The translations under genes were made by a program, and so were the position numbers. A stretch of 64,000 nt of DNA, taken from assembly GCF_010668395.1 (NCBI RefSeq), contig NZ_WUEY01000004.1, positions 372,001-436,000 of the forward strand, in the 5' to 3' direction. This document shows, piece by piece, positions 1 through 7,644 of this stretch. The first letter of the stretch is position 1. Each line of letters opens with the position of its first letter. The notes under the pieces are model-generated. The model made no database searches and was not told the DNA's origin. It saw only the letters and a program-made list of their open reading frames with translations. Source of the stretch: Martinezella lusitana (GTDB lineage Bacteria; Pseudomonadota; Alphaproteobacteria; Rhizobiales; Rhizobiaceae).

Positions 1-738
1 GGCTCGACCTTCTTCCGCCTGCTGGGCAGGGTCCTGAGCAAGGAAGCGCGCAACCTGATCGGCGTCACCTCGATCTTCGGCCTCGTTCTGTTCAGTGCGG
101 CGCTCGCGGCCTACATCATCGAGCGCGATGCCCAGCCTGACAAATTCGGCAGTATCCCCCTCGCGATGTGGTGGGCGGTGGTCACGCTATCCACGACAGG
201 CTATGGCGACGAGATCCCGCAAAGCTTCGCCGGCCGCATCCTTGCCGGGCTGGTCATGATGAGCGGAATCGGCATCTTCGCGCTATGGGCGGGTATCCTT
301 GCCACCGGCTTCTACGAAGAAGTCCGCCGGCAGGATTTCGTGCGCAATTGGCAGCTGGTGGCAGCGGTGCCGCTCTTCCAGAAGCTCGGGTCGGGCGCAC
401 TCATCGAAATCGTGCGGGCGCTGAGACCTCGTGTCGTACCGGCCGGCGCAGTAATCTGCCGCAAGGGCGATACGGGCGATCAGATGTTCTTCATCGTCGA
501 AGGCCGTGTCAGCGTCGCCACACCGAACCCCGTGGAGCTCGGCTCCGGCAGCTTCTTCGGCGAGATGGCGCTCATCAGCGGCGAGCCCCGCTCGGCGACC
601 GTCAGCGCCGTGACCGAAGTCTCGCTGCTGTCGCTCTATTCGTCGGATTTCCAGATGCTGTCCAGCAGCAGCCCGGAAATCGCCGAGATCATCCGCAAAA
701 CCGCACTCGAGCGACGCGGAACAACCACGAAAGCCTGA
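1..738 (+). CDS. Cyclic nucleotide-gated potassium channel (MloK1-like), 5'-truncated by window edge
   Basis: The reading frame is open from base 1, so the N-terminal membrane segments lie outside the window. The visible 245 residues show a pore helix and selectivity filter TTGYGD (about residues 65-70), an S6-like segment, then a C-terminal cyclic-nucleotide-binding domain. That domain has the phosphate-binding cassette GEMALISGEPRSATV, whose Arg contacts the cNMP phosphate. This order (six-TM channel without a long C-linker, then CNBD) matches the Mesorhizobium loti MloK1 family, which are cAMP/cGMP-gated K+ channels of the inner membrane. Function is inferred from the family; the intact filter and cassette suggest an active channel. 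No partner gene is adjacent. Confidence 0.85.
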   Translation, partial: GSTFFRLLGRVLSKEARNLIGVTSIFGLVLFSAALAAYIIERDAQPDKFGSIPLAMWWAVVTLSTTGYGDEIPQSFAGRILAGLVMMSGIGIFALWAGILATGFYEEVRRQDFVRNWQLVAAVPLFQKLGSGALIEIVRALRPRVVPAGAVICRKGDTGDQMFFIVEGRVSVATPNPVELGSGSFFGEMALISGEPRSATVSAVTEVSLLSLYSSDFQMLSSSSPEIAEIIRKTALERRGTTTKA

Positions 739-928
739 TATTGGCGACGTCGTGGCAAGGCGCGGTCGAAAGCGTCACAGGCGCCGGCGCTGCCGTCGGA
801 GAGGCCGATGGGGGGATGCCGGCACCAAGGATTCAGCCAAAGGGGACCGCCAACAAATCTGTTGCAATTCCGTCCACCTGCGCTATCCCCTTGAGGTGGG
901 CCATTTGTCAGCGAGGCGCGACATCGCC

Positions 929-1903
929 ATGGATTCGATCCTCTATTCCAAGGCAGACAATCCGGTGCCGGAGAACCGCACCGAGGGGTTCTTCGAGAGC
1001 TTCGACGGGCGCAAGCTGCGCTACGCCATTTTCCGTTGCGAGCAGCCGGTCGCGAGAGGCACCGTGGTTTTGCTGCAGGGCCGCAACGAGTTCATCGAGA
1101 AATATTTCGAGACGATCCGCGATCTCACCGCCAAGGGCCTGTGGGTCGCGACCTTCGACCTCCGCGGCCAGGGCGGATCGGAGCGGCTGCTGAAGGATCC
1201 CCTGCGCGGCCATATCAGCCGATTTTCGGATTATGAGCGCGACCTGACCGTATTCCTCGACAAGATCGTCCTGCCCGATACCCGCCTGCCCTTCTTTCTC
1301 CTCGCCCATTCGACGGGCGCGCTGATCGCCATGTCGGCAGCCCCTGGGCTTGCAACCCGCATCGACCGCATGGTGCTGTCGGCACCCTTTATCGGCCTCA
1401 CGGGTCATGGTGCCTCGCCGGGCCTCATCCGCTTTGTCTCCGGCACCGTCAGCGGCATCGGCCTTGGCCGGATGCAATTCAGCAAGAAGTTCAAGGAAAA
1501 ACCCTTTGCCGACAATCCGTTGACGACGGACGAGCAGCGCTATCGACGCAATATCGGCATCGGCACGACCTTTCCGCAGCTCTGCCTGGGGCCGCCGACG
1601 GCACGCTGGCTGTCGCAAGCCCTGCGGGCGATCGAGCGCGTCAACAGGCCGGAACATCTGTTTTCGATCCCCATCCCGACCGTTCTGATCGCGCCGACGC
1701 GGGACGGCGTCGTGCCCTATGCCGATCAAGAGCGCCTGTCGCGCTATTTCCGCGCCGCGCAGCTCGTGCCGATCCACGGCGCCAAGCATGAAATCCTGCA
1801 GGAGCGCGATATCTACCGCAACCAGGCCCTCGCCGCGATCCACGCCTTCATCCCCGGCAGCGATACGGAAATCAATGCCTACGAGATAGAAGCGGAAGCG
1901 TGA
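929..1903 (+). CDS. Alpha/beta hydrolase, lysophospholipase L2-like
   Basis: A 324-residue alpha/beta-hydrolase of the serine aminopeptidase S33/lysophospholipase (PldB) type. A catalytic triad can be placed: nucleophile Ser128 in AHSTGA (a variant of the G-H-S-x-G elbow), Asp259 in APTRDGVVP and His287 in HGAKHE. The oxyanion region reads LLQGRNEFIEKY, as in PldB proteins. The frame stays open upstream to 752, but that part is an Arg-rich composition without family similarity, so the ATG at 929 was chosen; an in-frame TTG at 905 sits closer to an AGGTGGG sequence and remains possible. It probably deacylates lysophospholipids or monoacylglycerols; the substrate is not determined by sequence. 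No signal peptide is seen. Confidence 0.8.
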   Translation: MDSILYSKADNPVPENRTEGFFESFDGRKLRYAIFRCEQPVARGTVVLLQGRNEFIEKYFETIRDLTAKGLWVATFDLRGQGGSERLLKDPLRGHISRFSDYERDLTVFLDKIVLPDTRLPFFLLAHSTGALIAMSAAPGLATRIDRMVLSAPFIGLTGHGASPGLIRFVSGTVSGIGLGRMQFSKKFKEKPFADNPLTTDEQRYRRNIGIGTTFPQLCLGPPTARWLSQALRAIERVNRPEHLFSIPIPTVLIAPTRDGVVPYADQERLSRYFRAAQLVPIHGAKHEILQERDIYRNQALAAIHAFIPGSDTEINAYEIEAEA

Positions 1904-1935
1904 CGCTGAAGCAGCTCGCTATTCCTGGAAGCGCC

Positions 1936-2012
1936 CGGAGCAATTCCAGGAACAGTGCATAGCGGCTTTCCGTCCGGAATTGCGCGAACGCAAAAGAACG
2001 GAACGTTTTCGC
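1936..2012. repeat. Dispersed rhizobial intergenic repeat, copy A
   Basis: The core AGCGGCTTTCCGTCCGGAAT lies at 1961-1980, preceded by CAATTCCAGGAA and followed by TGCG and an A-rich stretch ending in GGAACG. The same arrangement recurs at 30199-30272 and 52514-52612, and in weaker form at 57403-57500. It lies between two convergent genes. It resembles the abundant short mosaic elements (RIME-like) known from Rhizobium genomes, but the family assignment is from memory. Confidence 0.65.
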
Positions 2013-2034
2013 GAATCAGGGAAAAGCGGAGGCT

Positions 2035-2808
2035 CTAGCGGGAGAGGATGGCCAGAGCCTGTTCATAAACGGCTCGGCTGCCTGCGGCGATGATCGTTCC
2101 GCCCATTTCCGGCCGGCCGCCATCCCAGGTGGTCATGATGCCGCCAGCCTGCTCGACGACCGGAATGATGCCGCCGACATCATAGGGCTTCAGCGAATTC
2201 TCGATGACGAGATCGACGTGGCCGGCCGCAAGCAGCGCGTAGGCATAGCAGTCCGTGCCGTAGCGGAAGAGCCGGACCTGGCTTTCGATCTCGCGATATT
2301 TGGCAAGTTCCTCGCCGACGAAGAGATGCGGCGACGTGGTGAACAGGATGGCCTTCGACAGGCTGCCGCAATCGCGCACCTGCAGCCGCCGTTCACCGTC
2401 CGGGCCGGAATAGGTGGCGCCGTTGCCATCGGCGAAATAGCGCTCGCCGGTGAAAGGCTGGTCGATCAGGCCCATCACGGCACGGCCGTTCGTCTGCAAT
2501 CCGATCAGGGTTCCCCATACCGGAACACCCGAAATGAAGGCGCGCGTGCCGTCGATCGGGTCGATCACCCAAACGTGCTCGCGATCGAGCCCGACATTGC
2601 CGTGCTCCTCTCCCAGAATGCCGTGATCGGGAAATTCGGCTTCGATCAGCGCGCGAATCGCCTCTTCGGCAGCGCGATCCCCTTCCGTCACCGGATCGAA
2701 GCCCCTGGCTTCCTTGTTGACCACATCGACGCCGGCGCGGAAGCGCGGCAGGGTTTCGGCCTTGGCCGCCTCGGCCAGACGATAGAAGAACGAACGATCG
2801 GGAAGCAT
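2035..2808 (-). CDS. hisN: Histidinol-phosphatase, inositol monophosphatase family
   Basis: A 257-residue member of the Mg2+-dependent, Li+-sensitive inositol-monophosphatase superfamily. The metal-binding signatures are complete: GEEHG (Glu67-68), DPIDGT (residues 83-88) and the C-terminal YDVGGIIP (Asp210). In alpha-proteobacteria this subfamily (HisN) catalyses dephosphorylation of L-histidinol phosphate, the penultimate step of histidine synthesis, replacing the HisB-type phosphatase; some members also act on inositol phosphate. The frame opens at a TTG (2814), but the ATG at 2808 is the better start. No other his gene is next to it, which is usual for hisN in rhizobia. Confidence 0.85.
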   Translation of the reverse strand: MLPDRSFFYRLAEAAKAETLPRFRAGVDVVNKEARGFDPVTEGDRAAEEAIRALIEAEFPDHGILGEEHGNVGLDREHVWVIDPIDGTRAFISGVPVWGTLIGLQTNGRAVMGLIDQPFTGERYFADGNGATYSGPDGERRLQVRDCGSLSKAILFTTSPHLFVGEELAKYREIESQVRLFRYGTDCYAYALLAAGHVDLVIENSLKPYDVGGIIPVVEQAGGIMTTWDGGRPEMGGTIIAAGSRAVYEQALAILSR

Positions 2809-2955
2809 GGTCAATCCGAGTGAGTGGCGGGATGAGCGAAGTCATAGCGCATATGAGCAGCGAAGCAAACCGGATGCTGAAGCGACAGGCGCAATGCCTG
2901 CCGATCAGGCAGAATTTTCAGAATTGCCTAATTATTTTGCACTGCAATAAAATGC

Positions 2956-2984
2956 TTGACATTTGTGCAATGCGATAGCAGTAT
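2956..2984 (+). promoter_or_regulatory. Sigma-70-type promoter of the MmgR-like sRNA
   Basis: A consensus -35 box TTGACA (2956-2961) is followed after 17 bases by CAGTAT (2979-2984), giving a predicted transcription start near 2991. That coincides with the first base of a compact three-hairpin RNA. The surrounding sequence is AT-rich compared with the neighbouring genes. Confidence 0.6.
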
Positions 2985-2990
2985 CCGGCT

Positions 2991-3068
2991 ACAGTCTTTT
3001 GACTGTAAATACCCTCCTTGGGTGTTTCCTCCCTAGACTTAGCCGCGCCACGAGCGCGGTTCTTTTTT
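2991..3068 (+). ncRNA. mmgR: Trans-encoded small RNA, alpha-r8 family (MmgR-like)
   Basis: A free-standing unit of about 78 nt with its own promoter and terminator. Hairpin 1 is ACAGTC-TTTT-GACTGT (2991-3006). Hairpin 2 is ACCC-TCCT-TGGGT (3011-3023). An unpaired stretch carries TTTCCTCCCT (3025-3034). Hairpin 3 is CCGCGC-CACGA-GCGCGG (3043-3059) followed by TTCTTTTTT. The three-hairpin layout, the length and the single-stranded UUUCCUCCCU decamer are what I remember of the alpha-r8 sRNAs; the Sinorhizobium meliloti member MmgR is Hfq-associated and limits polyhydroxybutyrate accumulation. The pyrimidine-rich loop could pair with Shine-Dalgarno sequences. It lies between hisN and a convergent YcxB-like gene. 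Confidence 0.8.
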
Positions 3069-3104
3069 GGCCGGATCGGCGATTTTCGCGGGAAGCCGCG
3101 CTCA

Positions 3105-3596
3105 CTACGGCATTGTGGAGCGCACCTTCGTTTTCAGAAAATCGAGAACATCGACCTTCTCCGTCTGGATGGGCAGCGTCATGAGCTGGTTGATAGCCGT
3201 AAATATCATCCAGTGGGTCGGCCGCTCCCAGATCTCGATAACGGTGGACCAAGGAATTTTCGCCGATCCCAGATCAGACGCGACGTCAAACCCCTCGTCA
3301 TAAAAAACAAACGTCGCCTGTCGGGTCTGCATTCGGTGGAATTTCCCGACAGTATTGCGGTAATGCGCAATCCACGCGACGAGAATCATAGCGGGATAGA
3401 GAAGAACAAGGCCGCCGAAGACACCGGTCAGCCATCCGGCATCACCGCTCCAAAGCTGCCAAAGAAACAGCGCAACCATTGCAATTTCCGCGACCCAGAG
3501 ACGCTTCTGATTGGCAATCAGCCGCCGCCAGACAAAAGTCCTCACGGCATCGCGTACGATTTCTTCTGTATAGGTGACGGTGATAGTCTGATGCAT
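3105..3596 (-). CDS. YcxB-like membrane protein
   Basis: A 163-residue protein with two adjacent hydrophobic segments (about residues 35-52 and 58-77) after a basic N-terminus, then a soluble C-terminal half. That half contains FVFYDEGFDVASDLGSAKI and the end LDFLKTKVRS. This is the layout of YcxB-like/DUF families: a two-TM hairpin followed by a small beta-rich domain resembling a PH fold. Function is unknown. The gene is convergent with the sRNA, whose terminator lies 37 bases downstream of its stop. Start ATG at 3596. Confidence 0.65.
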   Translation of the reverse strand: MHQTITVTYTEEIVRDAVRTFVWRRLIANQKRLWVAEIAMVALFLWQLWSGDAGWLTGVFGGLVLLYPAMILVAWIAHYRNTVGKFHRMQTRQATFVFYDEGFDVASDLGSAKIPWSTVIEIWERPTHWMIFTAINQLMTLPIQTEKVDVLDFLKTKVRSTMP

Positions 3597-3700
3597 GGCC
3601 CATCTACTGCGTTCAGCCTATCGCCAAGCTTTGGATTTCCGCATCATCCATAGGCAGATTTAACTTGCTGATGCATCCTCTGGCGAGCCGAACGGCACGG

Positions 3701-4600
3701 TCACTCCGCCGCCAGCGCCGGATCGCCCGTATAGGATTCCACATGCTCGGCCATGCGCTTCATGAACAACGTGATGGCAGCGGCGACCGTGTCGAAATCC
3801 GGACGTTTTTCGAGCGTCGTTTCATCGACATAGAGCGAACGATTGACCTCGATCTGCAGGGCATGCAGCCCGCGCGAGGGGCGGCCATAATGCTCGGTGA
3901 TGAAGCCACCGGCATAGGGCTTGTTGCGCACGGCGTTGAAGCCGAGTTCCTCGAGGATCTGCATGGCGGCGCGCGAAAGCTCGGCCGAGGCGCTGGTGCC
4001 GTAGCGATCGCCGAGAATGAAATCCGGTCGGGCATTGCTGCCCGCGATACGGATATTGCCCGGCATGGAATGACAATCGACCAGCACGCCGAAACCGAAC
4101 TTGACATGGGTGCGCGCGATCAGCCGCCGAAGCGTGGCATGATAGGGCTTGTAGATGGTGTCGATGCGCTTCAACGCATCCTCCACCGGCACGCGGCGCG
4201 CGTAAATCTCCATGTTCTCCGCGACGATTCGCGGAATGGTGCCGAGCCCGCCGGCCACGCGCAGAGAATTGATGTTCGCATAGGGCGGCAACGCCCCGTC
4301 GAACATGCGCGGATCGAGCTCGTAGGGCTCGCGGTTCACATCGATGTAGGCGCGCGGAAAGTTGGCAAGCAGCAACGGCGCGCCGAGCGAGCTTGCGGCC
4401 GAAAAAAGCTCGTCGACGTAATGGTCTTCCGAGCGCCGGATGGCGATGCCCTGAAGGCGGGACTGCGCGATGAAATCCGGGGGATAGACGCGACCACTAT
4501 GAGGCGAGCTGTAGACAAACGGTATCGTCTGGGAGGCGGGCTCCAATACCTCGAAAATCTCGAAACTACGCATTTCCGCCGACATCAACGTCTTTACCAT
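3701..4600 (-). CDS. N-formylglutamate amidohydrolase family protein
   Basis: A 299-residue protein of the N-formylglutamate amidohydrolase (FGase, HutG-type) family. Recognisable pieces are the N-terminal SSPHSGRVYPPDF (metal-binding His in PHSG), NFPRAYIDVNREPYELDP, LVDCHSMPG with its Asp/His pair, and the C-terminal HALQIEVNRSLYVDE. FGases release formate from N-formylglutamate in histidine degradation, but no other hut gene is nearby, so the physiological substrate may be another N-formyl or N-acyl amino acid. Start ATG at 4600; ATGs at 4585 and 4573 are alternatives, none with a strong ribosome-binding site. It is divergent from cpdR across 269 bases. Confidence 0.8.
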   Translation of the reverse strand: MVKTLMSAEMRSFEIFEVLEPASQTIPFVYSSPHSGRVYPPDFIAQSRLQGIAIRRSEDHYVDELFSAASSLGAPLLLANFPRAYIDVNREPYELDPRMFDGALPPYANINSLRVAGGLGTIPRIVAENMEIYARRVPVEDALKRIDTIYKPYHATLRRLIARTHVKFGFGVLVDCHSMPGNIRIAGSNARPDFILGDRYGTSASAELSRAAMQILEELGFNAVRNKPYAGGFITEHYGRPSRGLHALQIEVNRSLYVDETTLEKRPDFDTVAAAITLFMKRMAEHVESYTGDPALAAE

Positions 4601-4869
4601 GCCAACAACTTGTCGCAGTAATCATGTTGCCAGTTGCATGACCGCAAGTCCATAGTAACTTGAACGAAATGGCCTTAATCCAAAGCGCCGTAATCGAAAT
4701 CTCCGGATGCCCGGCCAGCGGAAGCGCAAGGCGTTTTCGTGGAAAGTAACTATGCCTCGAACAAATGCTGGAATGGCGCGTTTTGGCTGTCCATTCACAG
4801 CTTGTTTACGGCGTGGCGCTAACCTAAACGCTGGACGAGTCCAACAAGACAAAGTTGATTAGCGAAAAG

Positions 4870-5235
4870 ATGATGACCCAGAAGATACTTCTTGCCGAAG
4901 ACGACAACGACATGCGTCGCTTTCTCGTGAAAGCACTCGAAAAAGCCGGCTACAAGGTCTTGTCCTTTGACAATGGAGCAAGCGCTTACGATCGGCTGCG
5001 GGAAGAGCCGTTCTCGCTGCTTTTGACTGACATCGTCATGCCGGAGATGGATGGCATCGAGCTGGCCCGCCGCGCCACCGAGCTCGATCCGGACCTCAAG
5101 GTGATGTTCATCACCGGCTTTGCGGCCGTCGCGCTGAACCCTGATTCGAAGGCGCCGAAGGATGCAAAGGTCCTTTCCAAGCCCTTCCACCTTCGCGAAC
5201 TCGTTGACGAGGTCAACAAACTCCTTGCCGCGTAG
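4870..5235 (+). CDS. cpdR: Single-domain response regulator CpdR
   Basis: A stand-alone receiver domain of 121 residues. The acidic pocket is AEDDND near the N-terminus, the phosphoacceptor is Asp54 in LLTDIVMPEMDG, and the conserved Lys is in LSKPF. The sequence FITGFAAVALNPDS before the Lys is typical of CpdR1 of Sinorhizobium and Caulobacter. In those organisms unphosphorylated CpdR localises ClpXP to the pole and promotes proteolysis of cell-cycle substrates; phosphorylation comes through CckA-ChpT. There is no output domain. An in-frame TTG exists at 4855, but ATG 4870 (or 4873, giving MTQKIL) fits the family better. Confidence 0.9.
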   Translation: MMTQKILLAEDDNDMRRFLVKALEKAGYKVLSFDNGASAYDRLREEPFSLLLTDIVMPEMDGIELARRATELDPDLKVMFITGFAAVALNPDSKAPKDAKVLSKPFHLRELVDEVNKLLAA

Positions 5236-5274
5236 GGCTTTCGGCGGCCTCGTCACAAAACCGAAAAAAGCCTA

Positions 5275-5303
5275 TTGACGGCCACCAAGGTTTTGTGATC
5301 TAT
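5275..5303 (+). promoter_or_regulatory. Candidate tRNA-Val promoter
   Basis: TTGACG (5275-5280) and, after 17 bases, ATCTAT (5298-5303), lying 16 bases upstream of the mature tRNA 5' end. The -35 is a good match and the -10 is weaker. The position is right for a stable-RNA promoter. Confidence 0.45.
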
Positions 5304-5318
5304 GCGCCGCCATCGGAT

Positions 5319-5393
<75 letters not shown>

Positions 5394-5412
5394 TCCTAAT
5401 TCGCTGAAAAGC

Positions 5413-5445
5413 AAGGCCTTTCGAGAAATCGAAAGGCCTTTTCAG
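5413..5445 (+). terminator. Rho-independent terminator after tRNA-Val
   Basis: Perfect 11-bp stem AAGGCCTTTCG / CGAAAGGCCTT (5413-5423 with 5430-5440) around the loop AGAAAT, followed by TTCAGTTT. Confidence 0.8.
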
Positions 5446-5531
5446 TTTCATATCGATCTGTGGAACGTCACGTTTGCCTTGAACCGGATTGTCCTAAAGG
5501 CTCACCGGGAGCCAAGGCGAATTGCAGGCGG

Positions 5532-5840
5532 TCAGCGATCCAGAAAATGCCGGAAGACTGCCGTCGTCGGATAGGCGTAGACGCCACGATCGACAAAGCC
5601 GTGGCGGTAGAGGCAATCCCTCAGCGCCAGCCAGTAGAAAGTGCTGTTCGGATCCGGCGACCCCCGATGCCAGGAATAGGCTTCCGGCTCGCAATAATTG
5701 AGAGCCCTGTCATATCTTGCCAGCACCACCGGATCGCTGTCGGCACGAATGCCCTGGTAAGTCTGATAGTTTGAAGGCGCCTCACCTGCGGAGACGCATG
5801 CCAGGCTCAAAATCGCCCCCAGCGCTAACATCATTCTCAT
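5532..5840 (-). CDS. Small secreted protein of unknown function
   Basis: A 102-residue protein when started at the ATG at 5840. It begins MRMMLALGAILSLACVSAG, a short signal peptide that could be cut by signal peptidase I or, less convincingly, lipidated at the Cys in SLAC. The mature part has three further Cys and is rich in Tyr and Trp (YCEPEAYSWHRGSPDPNS, LRDCLYRHGF). The frame extends upstream to 5918, but that part lacks signal-peptide character. I do not recognise the family. It is convergent with the tRNA unit. It is probably a periplasmic or envelope protein. Confidence 0.5.
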   Translation of the reverse strand: MRMMLALGAILSLACVSAGEAPSNYQTYQGIRADSDPVVLARYDRALNYCEPEAYSWHRGSPDPNSTFYWLALRDCLYRHGFVDRGVYAYPTTAVFRHFLDR

Positions 5841-5988
5841 GTGCTTCGATCTCCAACTTGCCGCGTCCCGAAAATTCGAGCGCAGGTCGAGAATAATCGC
5901 CTTTTGGGCGATAGCCAATCACATGCTGATGTTCGTGGGGATTGCGCGCTGCGCGAAGCCTGCGACACAAGTTCCCGCCACAAGCCGC

Positions 5989-6017
5989 TTGACTTCCGGC
6001 CGCGCCGTCATCCTACT
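5989..6017 (+). promoter_or_regulatory. Candidate promoter of the 80-residue protein gene
   Basis: CTTGACT (TTGACT 5989-5994), 17-base spacer, CCTACT (6012-6017). The CTTGAC/CTAC pattern resembles the rhizobial housekeeping consensus. It would give a leader of about 30 bases that includes GGGAGG ahead of ATG 6053. Confidence 0.45.
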
Positions 6018-6052
6018 GTCACATCAGCGCATCGATCATACGGGAGGACGAG

Positions 6053-6295
6053 ATGACGGTGATGAAGCGGCAGTTCTACAAGAACCACAAGCCCAATGGC
6101 GACGAATACATGTTCCACCTCGCCCGCGACACTGAAAGCGGCGAAGTCTTCGTCATCCGCCAGGCGGACTATACCGTCGACGGCGGCAGCGAAAAAACCA
6201 TGACCCTTTACGAATTCCTCGCCGGCGGCGGCAACCGCCAGAATGCCCTGCTGCAACTGATCGGCTCCCTCGTCCCGGAAGCCGCGCCACACTGA
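6053..6295 (+). CDS. Conserved small protein of unknown function
   Basis: An 80-residue soluble protein starting MTVMKRQFYKNHKPNGDEY, with a strong ribosome-binding site (GGGAGG, 6 bases before the ATG) and a promoter-like sequence upstream. It has no signal peptide, membrane segment or cysteine. The composition (many charged residues, YMFHLARDTESGEVFVI) suggests a compact beta-rich domain. I do not recognise the family. The good translation signals and coding-type third positions support a real gene. Confidence 0.6.
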   Translation: MTVMKRQFYKNHKPNGDEYMFHLARDTESGEVFVIRQADYTVDGGSEKTMTLYEFLAGGGNRQNALLQLIGSLVPEAAPH

Positions 6296-6299
6296 AGGA

Positions 6300-6400
6300 T
6301 CTCGCGCAAAAGCGTGCAGCGGTTCCGTGATAGCGATATCGCGAACCATCGGCCTGAAGCGCGATGAGCTGATTCGAAAGATCGGAATGCGCTTCAGGCC
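6300..6400. repeat. Intergenic repeat-like sequence with a perfect 12-bp inverted repeat
   Basis: The segment CGCAAAAGCGTGCAGCGGTT (6304-6323) resembles the left part of the dispersed repeat found at 52531-52544. It continues into a perfect inverted repeat GGCCTGAAGCGC (6351-6362) / GCGCTTCAGGCC (6389-6400) with a 26-base loop. There is no T-run after it, so it is not a standard terminator. It lies between two plus-strand genes. Confidence 0.5.
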
Positions 6401-6472
6401 TGCGTGCCCGCTTCGGGTTGACTGCCACATTTGGATCGGCGAATCTGCAGGGGCTTGAAAGGAGCCCCTCTT

Positions 6473-6943
6473 ATGCGATTCGCAGGCATTGCTTTTGGAT
6501 TAACCGTATTGACGGCAACGTCGGCCGGCGCTGTGGAAAATTTTCCGTCGCAAGGCGTCACCGTCGTCAGTGGAAAATGTTCCAAACTCGTGGTCGGCAA
6601 GCTCGATGCCTCCAAGGGGTGCAAGGCCGAAATCGCCAGCGTGACGACCCCTGACGGCACGGTGACCTTCATCTTCACCTCCGGCGGCAAGATGCTCGGC
6701 TTCCAGGGCAACGGCAAGGGCATCAAGCCAGGCAGCCAGAAGGGAACCGCGCAGCTGCCGATCGATATCATCTCGACGGGTGCCGGCAACAAGATGGCCG
6801 GCCGGGTGGAAGCCAAGGGCACCTGCACGTTCGCCAATCCCTACGCGGGCAAGCCGATCGCCATTGAATGCTCGGCTAAATCGACCGAAATGAGCTTCAA
6901 CGGCAACTTCACCTCCGACGGCAAGGCGCCCCGACACAAGTGA
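6473..6943 (+). CDS. Secreted protein of unknown function
   Basis: A 156-residue protein beginning MRFAGIAFGLTVLTATSAGA, a clear Sec signal peptide with probable cleavage after SAGA. The mature domain has four Cys (GKCSKL, KGCKAE, GTCTF, IECSAK) that could form two disulfides. It is Gly/Thr/Lys-rich with alternating beta-type hydrophobics. The ATG at 6473 has AAAGGAG upstream; an in-frame GTG-type start at 6431 would destroy the signal peptide. It is a predicted periplasmic protein of unknown family, in a monocistronic-looking unit. Confidence 0.6.
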   Translation: MRFAGIAFGLTVLTATSAGAVENFPSQGVTVVSGKCSKLVVGKLDASKGCKAEIASVTTPDGTVTFIFTSGGKMLGFQGNGKGIKPGSQKGTAQLPIDIISTGAGNKMAGRVEAKGTCTFANPYAGKPIAIECSAKSTEMSFNGNFTSDGKAPRHK

Positions 6944-6973
6944 GCGGCGTCCCTGGCCTGACTTGCGGCCGGA

Positions 6974-7225
6974 CTAGTGCCGCCGGCCGCTCTTCTGCTT
7001 GTGGCCGTGGTTGGCATCGGCCGGCGCTTCGCGCGAAAGGTCCGCGCCATTGACGTGGGCCGGGACGTGAACATCCTCATGCGTCACGGGATGCAGCGTC
7101 AGGTCCACCTGATGCGGCGGCAGGACCTGGGCCTGCCGAAGCGTGTTCGGCCGGGCCTTTTTCTGCCGCTCCGTCAGTTCCGGCTTTTCCGATTGTTCTT
7201 TGCGGTGAATGGGGTTCGGGCTCAT
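6974..7225 (-). CDS. Small hydrophilic protein of unknown function
   Basis: An 83-residue, highly charged protein from ATG 7225, which has AGGAG 8 bases upstream. It is rich in His, Lys, Glu and Pro (MSPNPIHRKEQSEKPELTER, ending NHGHKQKSGRRH) and appears largely disordered. There is no membrane segment. The frame is open upstream to 7351, but that portion is Arg-rich read-through. I do not recognise it; a small stress-related or nucleic-acid-binding protein is possible, but nothing here proves that. Confidence 0.45.
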   Translation of the reverse strand: MSPNPIHRKEQSEKPELTERQKKARPNTLRQAQVLPPHQVDLTLHPVTHEDVHVPAHVNGADLSREAPADANHGHKQKSGRRH

Positions 7226-7359
7226 GGGAGCTGCTCCTGTCGGTCGTTGTCGTTGAAACACTAGATCCGCTCTAGGATCCGCTTGGCGGGCGGCACAAAC
7301 ATGCCTCAAGGGCAAACGCCGCCTTTTCCGTTTGGTTCCCGGAATTCTCAATTATCGGG

Positions 7360-7500
7360 AGTAGCCGCCGCGGCCGCCATTTCAACTCTTGACCTGCGTC
7401 GCGACTTCACTAACTATGAGCCATCTCCGCGCCTCTCTGACATCGGCGACGGATTGAACTTTGGTGCCGGGCCCCTCTGGCGAGAGTTTTCACGGCGCTC
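7360..7500 (+). promoter_or_regulatory. Putative yybP-ykoY (Mn2+-sensing) riboswitch
   Basis: The 419-base gap before the DUF475 gene contains TATCGGGAGTAGCCGCCGCG (7363-7382), where GGGAGTAG is the most conserved stretch of the yybP-ykoY aptamer. Further along are CTGACATCGGCGACGG (7437-7452) and GCCGGG...TGGCGAGA (7465-7485), which fit the second conserved arm only loosely. A strong intrinsic terminator follows at 7515-7544, so the element could work by attenuation. yybP-ykoY elements bind Mn2+ and control manganese exporters and TerC-superfamily genes, and the downstream gene belongs to that superfamily. The exact limits are uncertain. Confidence 0.68.
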
Positions 7501-7514
7501 TCGCGATGTCGGTA

Positions 7515-7544
7515 CCGCCTGCAGATTAGCCGGCGGATTTTTTT
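7515..7544 (+). terminator. Intrinsic terminator within the DUF475 leader (attenuator)
   Basis: Stem CCGCC (7515-7519) / GGCGG (7532-7536), extendable by a few inner pairs, followed by A and seven Ts (7538-7544). It lies 100 bases before the DUF475 start codon and after the putative aptamer, so full-length mRNA requires read-through. Confidence 0.65.
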
Positions 7545-7644
7545 CCATGATCAGTCTGACCATGCCTCACCCGCATGCCGTCTTCGGTATGCGGCCATGC
7601 GCGCGACCCGGATATAGTCACTCCTCTTGCAACGAGGTGCGCCC

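Noticed and set aside
752..928. N-terminal extension of the lysophospholipase
   Set aside because: Arg-rich read-through without family similarity; ATG 929 gives the usual length.
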